The translations under genes and the position numbers were made by a program. Under the pieces are notes generated by a model. That model was not told the origin of the DNA. It saw nothing but the letters and a program-made list of their open reading frames with translations, and ran no database searches. DNA of 11,919 bases from Elioraea sp964533585 (GTDB lineage: Bacteria > Pseudomonadota > Alphaproteobacteria > Acetobacterales > Acetobacteraceae): the NCBI GenBank assembly GCA_964533585.1, contig CAZHMM010000117.1:1-11919 (forward strand), read 5' to 3'. This document shows, in pieces, positions 6,126 through 11,919 of the stretch (position 1 is the stretch's first letter; each line of letters opens with the position of its first letter).

Positions 6126-7565
6126 TCAACCGATCGGATCGAAACCGTTGGCGAACACGCCACGTCCGCGCGTCAGCGCGTAAGGTCCGCGCGGCAGGAA
6201 CTTCCCCGACCGCGGCTCGGCCTGCACCCGCCCGTCCTGCATCACGAGCTCGCCGCGGCGGATCGTCGCGACCGGCCAGCCGGTGACCTCCAAACCCTCG
6301 TAAGGAGTGTAGTCGATCGCGTGCTGCATCAGCGCATTGGTGATGGTGACGCGCTTGCCCGGGTCCCACAGCACCAGATCGGCATCCGCGCCGACCGCGA
6401 TCGTGCCCTTGCGGGGGCTGAGCCCGAACAGCCGCGCCGGGTTGGTCGCGGTGAGCGCGACGAACGCCGAGGCCGTGATGCGCCCCTTCGAGACTCCCTC
6501 GCTGAACACGATCGGCAGCCGTGCGGCGAGGCCGGGGATGCCGTTCGGGATGTCACGGAAGTTCGCGTCGCGGCCGTTCTGGCCCTTGCCGGCGTTCCCT
6601 TCGTAGGAGTAACCGCAATGATCCGAGCTGATCACGTCCAGCACGCCACGCTGTACCAGCGCCCAGACGCGTTCATGCTCGGCCTCCTCGCGCGGAGACG
6701 GGCTGCACATGAACTTGGCACCCTCGAAGCCGGGCCGGTCCATGTGCGCCGCCGTGAGCGTGAGGTACTGGGTGCAGGTCTCACCCCACACCTTCACGCC
6801 GCGCGCCTGGGCGCGCGCGATCTCCTCCGCGGCTTCGGCGCAGGAGACGTGGAACACCTGGATCGGCTGGTCGAGCAGTTCGGCAAGCGCGATCGCGCGG
6901 TGGGTCGCCTCGCGCTCGACCACGGGGGGGCGCGACCAGGCGTGATACTTCGGCGCCGTCATGCCGCGCGCCAGCAGCGCCTCGGTCATGAACCGGATCG
7001 CCTGGTAGTTCTCGCAGTGTACGGTGACGAAGGCGCCGAGCGTCCGCGCGGCAGCCAGCACGCGCAGATACTGCGCATCGTCCACGTGCAGCGGGTCGTA
7101 AGTCAGGAACACCTTGAAGCTGCGGATGCCCGCAGCCACGAGCGCCGGCAGCTCCTGCTCGATCACCTGGTCGGTCGGGTCGGTGATGATCTGGTGGAAG
7201 GAGTAATCCATGAGCGAGGCGCGCGCCCGGCGGCGGTAGTCGTCGAGCGTCGGGCCGATCGGGTGGCCCTTGAACTGGCTCGCGAAGCAGATCGCCGTGG
7301 TGGTGCCGCCGGCGAAGGCGCTCTGCGAGGCGGTGACGAAGCTGTCCTCGTGCACCGTGCCATTCGCTTCGAGCTGCTCGATGTGGCAGTGCGTATCCAC
7401 CCCGCCCGGCATCACCAGCAGGCCGCCGGCGTCGAGCGTGCGCGTCGCGCCGTCGAGCGGCTCGCCGAGTGCCACGATGCGCCCGTCCTTCACGCCGATA
7501 TCGGCGCGCACTTCGTCCGCGGCGGTCACCACCGTCCCGCCACGCACCACCAGATCGAAGCTCAT
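6126..7565 (-). CDS. hydA: Hydantoinase / dihydropyrimidinase-type cyclic amidohydrolase
   Basis: This 479-residue cytoplasmic enzyme of the amidohydrolase superfamily should open a cyclic amide ring (hydantoin, dihydropyrimidine or a related ureide) to an N-carbamoyl acid. The complete binuclear metal site of D-hydantoinases is visible: H59 and H61 in GGVDTHCH, the lysine expected to be carbamylated K151 in SFKVFLTY, H183 in VHCEN, H239 in FHVSC and D315 in ISSDHCGYS. Y156 follows the lysine as in family members that bind the substrate carbonyl. Length and the N- and C-terminal beta-sandwich segments (DLVVRGGTVV; ADADLVLWDP) are normal. The ATG at 7565 lies 10 bp after the MFS stop, with GAGGG about 7 nt upstream, so it is probably translated from the same message. 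No N-carbamoyl amino acid hydrolase, hydantoin racemase or dihydropyrimidine dehydrogenase is in the window. The exact substrate, and hydantoinase versus dihydropyrimidinase, cannot be settled from this sequence. Confidence 0.92.
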   Translation of the reverse strand: MSFDLVVRGGTVVTAADEVRADIGVKDGRIVALGEPLDGATRTLDAGGLLVMPGGVDTHCHIEQLEANGTVHEDSFVTASQSAFAGGTTTAICFASQFKGHPIGPTLDDYRRRARASLMDYSFHQIITDPTDQVIEQELPALVAAGIRSFKVFLTYDPLHVDDAQYLRVLAAARTLGAFVTVHCENYQAIRFMTEALLARGMTAPKYHAWSRPPVVEREATHRAIALAELLDQPIQVFHVSCAEAAEEIARAQARGVKVWGETCTQYLTLTAAHMDRPGFEGAKFMCSPSPREEAEHERVWALVQRGVLDVISSDHCGYSYEGNAGKGQNGRDANFRDIPNGIPGLAARLPIVFSEGVSKGRITASAFVALTATNPARLFGLSPRKGTIAVGADADLVLWDPGKRVTITNALMQHAIDYTPYEGLEVTGWPVATIRRGELVMQDGRVQAEPRSGKFLPRGPYALTRGRGVFANGFDPIG

Positions 7566-7575
7566 GCCCGCACCC

Positions 7576-8772
7576 TCACTCCGCCGCTGCCGGTCGCGGC
7601 ACCGTCGCCGTGGTCAGGCGCGGGAACAACGCGGCAAACCCTGCCGTCAGCAGCCCGACCACCGCCAGCGTCCACAGCACCGCCTGCATGTCGCCGGTGC
7701 GCGCATGCAGCACCCCCACCAGCGGGCTTGCCGCCGCGGCGCCGGCAAAGCCGACGAAGAACCGCACCGCATAGGCGCGCGCGCGCAAGGCCGGCGGCAC
7801 CGTCCGCGCCAGCATGGCGTCGTTCACCGTCACCTGACCGAAGATGGTCGCGATCGTCGCCGCGGCGAATGGCACGGTGAGCCAGCCGGTCGTCAGCGTC
7901 AGCCCCAGCACCAGCGGCATCTGGCTCGCCGCGAGGCCGAGGAACAGCGCCCGCAGGCTGATCCGATCCGCCATGCGTCCAACCGTGAACTGCGTCACGG
8001 CGCCACAGATCGACACCGCGAAGGCGATCAACCCGATGAAGGCGAGCGCATCGGCACTGCCCGACAGCCGCTCCTCGAGCAGCTTCGGCAGCAGGATGGT
8101 GATCGCGTTGAACATCAGCCCATTGGTCACGGCGATCGCGGTCAGCACGATGAACGCGCGGATCGCGGTTGCGCGGGAGATGTCGGGGAAGACCGCGCCC
8201 TCTCGCCGCGCCGCGGCCGTCACCGACGCGGGTGTGCGCAGATAGGCGACACCGATCGCGAGGCACACCGCACCAGGCAGCACGAAGCCCGCGCGCCAGC
8301 CGAACGCGGCGACGATCAGGCCGGTCAGCAGCGGCGCGAGCGAGACGCCGAGATTGCCGAACACGCCGTTGATGCCGATCGCCCGGCCGACTCCGGGCCC
8401 TGCGACGTCCACCAGCAGCGCGGTGCCGACCGGGTGGTAGATCGCGAGGAACACGCCGACGAGACCGAGCGCAACCGCGAAGGTGATTGGCGTCACCGCC
8501 AGCCCCGAGGCGACCAGCGACGCGCCGGTGCCGACGAAGAACGCCGCCATCATCGCCCGGGCACCGTACCGTTCCGCGAGCCAGCCGACCGGCAGCGAGC
8601 CGAGCCCGTAGATCGCGAACATCGCCGTGCCCAGCGTGACGATCGCGCCGTAGTCGAGCCCCGGAAACGCCCCGCCCATCGCCAGCACGGCGGTCGGCAG
8701 GATCAGGAGCGCGTAGTGGGTCAGCGTATGCGCCGCGTTGATGAAGACGATCGTGCGGGTCTGGGCGTCCAT
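7576..8772 (-). CDS. Major facilitator superfamily transporter (Fsr-like subgroup)
   Basis: This 398-residue inner-membrane carrier has about twelve hydrophobic segments in two halves, separated by a charged cytoplasmic linker near 180-205 (ASVTAAARREG). An MFS motif A-like loop follows helix 2 (GWLAERYGARAMM, from 63). NAAHTLTHY in helix 1 and AIYHPVGTALL near 110-120 recall the fosmidomycin-resistance (Fsr)-like branch, many members of which have no known substrate. Placed between a tripartite importer and the hydantoinase, and only 10 bp from the latter, it may import a cyclic amide or export a product; direction and substrate are inference. The start is the ATG at 8772. No good Shine-Dalgarno sequence is visible (CTCGCGGG before ATG), and the preceding 81-bp gap holds two hairpins, so its translation may be modest. 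Confidence 0.88.
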   Translation of the reverse strand: MDAQTRTIVFINAAHTLTHYALLILPTAVLAMGGAFPGLDYGAIVTLGTAMFAIYGLGSLPVGWLAERYGARAMMAAFFVGTGASLVASGLAVTPITFAVALGLVGVFLAIYHPVGTALLVDVAGPGVGRAIGINGVFGNLGVSLAPLLTGLIVAAFGWRAGFVLPGAVCLAIGVAYLRTPASVTAAARREGAVFPDISRATAIRAFIVLTAIAVTNGLMFNAITILLPKLLEERLSGSADALAFIGLIAFAVSICGAVTQFTVGRMADRISLRALFLGLAASQMPLVLGLTLTTGWLTVPFAAATIATIFGQVTVNDAMLARTVPPALRARAYAVRFFVGFAGAAAASPLVGVLHARTGDMQAVLWTLAVVGLLTAGFAALFPRLTTATVPRPAAAE

Positions 8773-8788
8773 CCCGCGAGCCTAGGCC

Positions 8789-8841
8789 GGATGGCGCCGC
8801 CGGGCCATCCTCCTGCCGGCGGGGACGGTTCGGCCGCCGGC
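8789..8841 (-). promoter_or_regulatory. Two tandem hairpins in the tctA-MFS gap
   Basis: The 81-bp gap (8773-8853) holds two consecutive inverted repeats. One has arms 8815-8822 and 8834-8841 (8 bp, 11-nt loop). The other has arms 8789-8795 and 8804-8810 (7 bp, 8-nt loop). In the mRNA the first starts about 12 nt after the tctA stop. Neither is followed by a U-run. They could reduce read-through or protect the tct message; chance pairing in GC-rich DNA remains possible. Confidence 0.45.
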
Positions 8842-8853
8842 GGAGGGTCGGCG

Positions 8854-10350
8854 CTAGATCCGCGCGAGGATCGCGGCGCGCAGCCGGCCGAGCATCGGCC
8901 AGAACAGCATCACGAAGCCGAGCGCCATGATCGAGCCGACCAGCCAATTGCCGAAGAACACGCCGAGCGAACCGTCGCTCAGCAGCAGCGACTGGCGGAA
9001 CGACTGCTCGGTGCGGTTCCCGAGCACCAGCGCCAGCACCAGCGGCGCGAGCGGGTAGTCGAGCTTCTTCATTGCGTAGCCGACCACACCGAAGACGAGC
9101 ATCAGCACCAGGTCGAAGGCCGCGTTGTTCACGGTGAAGGCGCCGACCGCGCAGGCGATCAGGATCAGCGGGGCAATGATCGCGAAGGGAATGCGCAGGA
9201 TCGCCGCGAACCACGGCACCAGCGCCATCACCACGATCAGGCTGGCGAGATTCCCGAGATACATCGACGCGACCAGGCCCCAGACGAAGTCCTTCTGCTC
9301 GACGAACAGCATCGGCCCCGGCTGCAGCCCCCACATCACGAGCCCGCCGAGCAGCACCGCCGCCGTCGGTGAGCCGGGCACGCCGAGGGCCAGCATCGGC
9401 AGCAGTGCGGCCACACCGGCGGCATTGTTGGCGACCTCCGGCGCGATCACGCCCTCGATGCGTCCGCTGCCGAAGGCTGCACCGTCCTTCGAGAGCCGGC
9501 GCGCCATGCCGTAGGACATGAACGAGGCCGGCGTGGCGCCGGCCGGCGTCACGCCCATCCAGCAGCCGATCACGCAGGAGCGGAGCGCGATCGCCCAGTG
9601 GCGCGGCAGTGTCTTCCAGACCTGCCAGACCACCTTGGGGTCGATCCGGGCGGCCGCACCACGGAAAGCGAGCCCTTCCTCCATCGCGATCATGATCTCG
9701 CTGATGCCGAACAGGCCGATCACCGCGACCAGGAAGTCGATGCCGCGCAGCAGCTCGGTCGAGCCGAAGGTCAGGCGCAGCTGGCCGGTGACCGTGTCCA
9801 GCCCCACGCAGGCCATCAGGAATCCCGCCATCATCGCCGCGAGGGTCTTCCAGGCCGAGCCCTGGGTCAGCCCGACGAAGGAGGCGAAGGAGAGGAACAT
9901 CACCGCGAAGAACTCGGGCGGGCCGAAGCGGAGCGCGAAGGCGGCGACCAGCGGCGCGATCGCGGTGATCATCAGGATCGCGAACAACGCGCCGAAGAAG
10001 GAGGATGTGAATGCGGCGGTCAGCGCCTCGGCCGCGCGGCCCTGCTGCGCCATCGGATAGCCGTCGAAGGTGGTCGCGACCGACCAGGGCTCGCCCGGGA
10101 TATTGAACAGGATCGAGGTGATCGCGCCGCCGAACAGCGCGCCCCAGTAGATGCAGGAGAGCATGATGATGGCGCTCACCGGCGGCATGGCGAAGGTCAG
10201 CGGCAGCAGGATCGCGATGCCGTTCGCGCCCCCGAGCCCCGGCAGCACGCCGATGACGATGCCGAGCATCACGCCGAGCACCATCAGCAGCAGATTCTCG
10301 GGCACGAGCGCGACCGCGAATCCGGCGATCAGGGCGTGAAGGTTCTCCAC
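8854..10350 (-). CDS. tctA: Tripartite tricarboxylate transporter, large membrane subunit TctA
   Basis: This 498-residue, highly hydrophobic inner-membrane protein is the large permease of a tripartite tricarboxylate-type (TTT) secondary importer. The family hallmark GVLPGLGGANGIAILLPLTF lies at 34-53, followed by YWGALFGGAITSILFNIPGE (68-87) and DGYPMAQQGRA (96-106). A second, related glycine/proline-rich repeat (ALGVPGSPTAAVLLGGL) appears near the middle, as expected for an inverted-repeat transporter. Length is typical of TctA. The start is a GTG at 10350, one base after the tctB stop, so the two are surely coupled; the fold begins directly (MENLHALIAGF). TTT systems use an ion gradient and a periplasmic Bug protein. 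Known substrates range from citrate to terephthalate and other carboxylates, so the symbol marks the family, not citrate specificity. It ends in TAG. Confidence 0.95.
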   Translation of the reverse strand: MENLHALIAGFAVALVPENLLLMVLGVMLGIVIGVLPGLGGANGIAILLPLTFAMPPVSAIIMLSCIYWGALFGGAITSILFNIPGEPWSVATTFDGYPMAQQGRAAEALTAAFTSSFFGALFAILMITAIAPLVAAFALRFGPPEFFAVMFLSFASFVGLTQGSAWKTLAAMMAGFLMACVGLDTVTGQLRLTFGSTELLRGIDFLVAVIGLFGISEIMIAMEEGLAFRGAAARIDPKVVWQVWKTLPRHWAIALRSCVIGCWMGVTPAGATPASFMSYGMARRLSKDGAAFGSGRIEGVIAPEVANNAAGVAALLPMLALGVPGSPTAAVLLGGLVMWGLQPGPMLFVEQKDFVWGLVASMYLGNLASLIVVMALVPWFAAILRIPFAIIAPLILIACAVGAFTVNNAAFDLVLMLVFGVVGYAMKKLDYPLAPLVLALVLGNRTEQSFRQSLLLSDGSLGVFFGNWLVGSIMALGFVMLFWPMLGRLRAAILARI

Positions 10351-10351
10351 G

Positions 10352-10840
10352 TCAGTAGCCGAGCAGCGTCTCGATCGGTCCCTTCGGCAGCGCGACGAGG
10401 AACCAGGTCTCGAACACGACGAAGATCACGACGGACCCGCCGAGACCGCTCAGGGCGGATGTGAGGAGGCGGTAACCGCCGAGCACGGCCATGAACCAGG
10501 CGATCAGCGCGGCGGCCGGGAGGTAGAGCCCGATCGCCAGCACGGCGGCGACGAACAGCGTCGCCGGAACGAACAGCCGCGCGACGCGCGCGAGCTCCTC
10601 GGTGGTGGCGAAGATCGCCCGCGAACGGGTCAGCGCGGCGGAGGCGAAGGTGGCGAGGCTCGCCGCGATCAGCACGAGGCCAGTCCAGAACGGGAAGGTG
10701 CCGGATTGCGGCCCGTCGAGATCCCAGGCGATGCCGAGCCGATACGAATCCGTGACCATCAGGAAGCCCAGTGCGGCAAGGCCGGCCGAGGCGGCAAGTT
10801 CGGCGGTGCGTGCGCGCACGCCGCGCGTCTGCTCAGCCAT
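10352..10840 (-). CDS. tctB: Tripartite tricarboxylate transporter, small membrane subunit TctB
   Basis: This 162-residue inner-membrane protein has about four helices and is the small, poorly conserved permease of the TTT importer. The pattern GPQSGTFPFWTGLVLIAASL near 43-62 and the C-terminal VALPKGPIETLLGY are typical of TctB proteins, and the length is normal. The order tctC-tctB-tctA matches the classic tctCBA operon. The ATG at 10840 follows tctC by 48 bp, with a modest GGTGAG about 10 nt upstream. The stop lies one base before the tctA GTG. A basic N-terminus (RGVRAR) before helix 1 suits a cytoplasmic start. Confidence 0.92.
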   Translation of the reverse strand: MAEQTRGVRARTAELAASAGLAALGFLMVTDSYRLGIAWDLDGPQSGTFPFWTGLVLIAASLATFASAALTRSRAIFATTEELARVARLFVPATLFVAAVLAIGLYLPAAALIAWFMAVLGGYRLLTSALSGLGGSVVIFVVFETWFLVALPKGPIETLLGY

Positions 10841-10888
10841 GAATGAGGCTCACCGTGGTGTGCTGAGACTGATGCCCGTCGGGCCTGA

Positions 10889-11896
10889 TCAGCGCGCGAG
10901 GAATCCGGCCTCGGCCATCAGGCTGCGATGACGCTCCTCCTCCCGCTCGACCCAGCGGGCGAAGTCCTCGCCGATCATCGTCGTGGTGTTGAAGGCGCCG
11001 TTGCGCATCAGCTCCTGCCACTCTGGCGTCGCGCGCACGCGGTCGAGCAGGCCGATGTAGAACGCGACAGCCGCCGGCGGCACACCCGGCGGCATGAAGA
11101 TGCCGCGCAGCATCAGGTACTCGACCTCCAGTCCGGACTCCGTGCAGGTCGGGATGTCGCTCCAGGCCATGGTGGCCGTCATCTTGTCCGTGACTGGCAG
11201 GCGCTGGCGGTCGAACACGCAGAGCGGCCGCAGCGTGCCCGCGCGCCAGTGCGTCACCGCCTCGATGGGGTTGTTGACCGTGGCGTCGACATGCCGTCCG
11301 ACCAACTGCGTTGCGACCTCGCCGCCGCCGCGGAACGGCACATAGGTGAACGGCGCGCCGGTGGCGCGGGTGATCGCGGCCGTGATGATGTGATCCTCCT
11401 GGCGCGAGCCGGTGCCGCCCATGCGCAGCCGCTGGCCCTTGGCGGCGTCGATGAACGCACTCACGGTCTGCCACGGGCTCTCGGCGTGCACCCACAGGAC
11501 GAACTCGTCGAGTGCCAGCATCTTCACCGGCGTCATGTCGCGCCACGAGACCGGCACGCCGGTCGCGAGCGGGGTGGTGAACAGGTTCGACAGCGTGATC
11601 ACCAGGATGTGGGGATTGCCGCGGCTGTTCTTCACCTCGAGGAACGCCTCGGCGCCGGCGCCGCCGCCCTTGTTGGTGACGACGATCGGCTGGCGCATCA
11701 GCTCGTGTTTCGAGGCGATGCCCTGGATCGTGCGCGCCATCTGGTCGGCGCCGCCACCGGTGCCGGCAGGGACGAGGAACTGCACCGGGCGTGTGGGCTC
11801 CCAGGCCGCCTGGGCGCGGGCGTGCTCGCTCGCCGGGGCGATGGCGGCCAACGCGAGCATGGCGGGGAGGAAGACGCGGCGGCTGACCTTTGGCAT
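10889..11896 (-). CDS. tctC: Tripartite tricarboxylate transporter periplasmic binding protein TctC (Bug family)
   Basis: This 335-residue periplasmic receptor of the Bug/TctC family hands its ligand to TctAB. The leader carries a twin-arginine-like motif (SRRVFLPA, R6-R7), a hydrophobic Ala/Leu stretch and a probable cleavage near ARAQA (28-30). The mature protein shows family landmarks: VQFLVPAGTGGGADQMAR (38-55), VTNKGGGAGAEAF, GTGSRQEDH and VPFRGGGEVATQLVGRHVDA. These loops bind carboxylate groups in characterised Bug proteins, so the solute is probably an organic acid; its identity is unknown. The ATG at 11896 has GGGAG 7 nt upstream. It is the first cluster gene in the window; a promoter, if immediately upstream, is cut off by the right edge, with only 23 bp visible. 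Bug genes are often greatly expanded in proteobacteria, but only one is seen here. Confidence 0.95.
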   Translation of the reverse strand: MPKVSRRVFLPAMLALAAIAPASEHARAQAAWEPTRPVQFLVPAGTGGGADQMARTIQGIASKHELMRQPIVVTNKGGGAGAEAFLEVKNSRGNPHILVITLSNLFTTPLATGVPVSWRDMTPVKMLALDEFVLWVHAESPWQTVSAFIDAAKGQRLRMGGTGSRQEDHIITAAITRATGAPFTYVPFRGGGEVATQLVGRHVDATVNNPIEAVTHWRAGTLRPLCVFDRQRLPVTDKMTATMAWSDIPTCTESGLEVEYLMLRGIFMPPGVPPAAVAFYIGLLDRVRATPEWQELMRNGAFNTTTMIGEDFARWVEREEERHRSLMAEAGFLAR

Positions 11897-11903
11897 GCAC
11901 GAT

Positions 11904-11908
11904 CTCCC
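11904..11908 (-). promoter_or_regulatory. Ribosome binding site of tctC
   Basis: The minus strand reads GGGAG, then 7 nt to the ATG at 11896. It supports the chosen start. Nothing else can be called in the 23 bp that remain to the window edge. Confidence 0.6.
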
Positions 11909-11919
11909 AAGAGACTAGG

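Noticed and set aside
4400..6163. Minus-strand open frame of 587 codons overlapping HisD-like and binding-protein genes
   Set aside because: It is a different frame of two confidently assigned genes. The translation is Arg/Ala/Gly-rich and spans the gap between them without structure.
4840..6183. Plus-strand open frame of 447 codons opposite the HisD-like gene
   Set aside because: It mirrors a gene whose zinc and catalytic residues are all intact; the plus-strand product has no recognisable motif.
6033..7880. Plus-strand open frame of 615 codons
   Set aside because: It is antisense to the hydantoinase, which has a full catalytic motif set on the other strand. It contains repetitive Arg/Ala/His/Gln residues with no domain, and has no convincing ribosome site.
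7270..9372. Plus-strand open frame of 700 codons, rich in Arg, Gln, His, Glu and Asp
   Set aside because: It runs antisense across the hydantoinase, MFS and tctA genes and their gaps. Composition is low-complexity and no family motif is visible. This is the usual mirror frame of GC-rich coding DNA, where stop codons are rare.
10874..10884. Inverted repeat gcccgtcgggc in the tctC-tctB gap
   Set aside because: Only a 4-bp stem with a 3-nt loop is possible, which is well within chance for this base composition.
1..11919. CRISPR array, insertion sequence, tRNA or phage/defence genes
   Set aside because: I saw no spaced direct repeats, transposase motifs, terminal inverted repeats, tRNA-like cloverleaf or atypical low-GC island. 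Nearly all bases are accounted for by metabolic genes.

Overview
The window is GC-rich (roughly two thirds G+C, with strong G/C third-position bias) and densely coded. It looks like the chromosome of an alphaproteobacterium. The content, Bug/TctC-type solute capture, MalK-type ABC import and amidohydrolase genes with twin-arginine-type leaders on both binding proteins, would suit Rhodospirillales/Acetobacteraceae. That placement is inferred from style only, because no rRNA or marker gene is present.

Layout. Positions 1-458 (+) hold the 3' end of a hybrid sensor kinase ending in a receiver domain. Everything else is on the minus strand, so it is transcribed from the right edge leftwards: tctC (11896-10889), tctB (10840-10352), tctA (10350-8854), an MFS transporter (8772-7576), a hydantoinase/dihydropyrimidinase-type amidohydrolase (7565-6126), a HisD-family zinc dehydrogenase (6072-4789), a family 1 ABC solute-binding protein (4749-3379), two MalF/MalG-type permeases (3342-2437 and 2440-1553) and a MalK/UgpC-type ATPase (1547-459). 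The two strands meet tail to tail at 456-461, where the two stop codons abut with no spacer.

How the genes may work together. The ten minus-strand genes are spaced at -4 to 81 bp and read like one or a few transcripts of a scavenging cluster. A tripartite tricarboxylate-type importer, a single-component MFS carrier and a carbohydrate-type ABC importer surround two enzymes. One enzyme hydrolyses cyclic amides (hydantoin/dihydropyrimidine type). The other is a NAD-dependent, zinc-type alcohol-to-acid dehydrogenase of the histidinol dehydrogenase family. No other histidine-biosynthesis gene, N-carbamoyl hydrolase or transcription factor is visible, so the substrate is not fixed by this window. 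A catabolic role is the most economical reading.

Non-coding DNA is limited to short gaps. The clearest structure is a perfect 12-bp hairpin (3344-3372) between the ABC binding-protein gene and the first permease gene. Smaller hairpins lie in the hydantoinase/HisD, HisD/binding-protein and tctA/MFS gaps, and none has a U-tract. The window is mainly accessory metabolism of recognisable families. I found no mobile element, CRISPR array, RNA gene or clearly new type of system. The most unusual points are the enzyme pairing, the repurposed HisD paralogue and the intercistronic hairpins.
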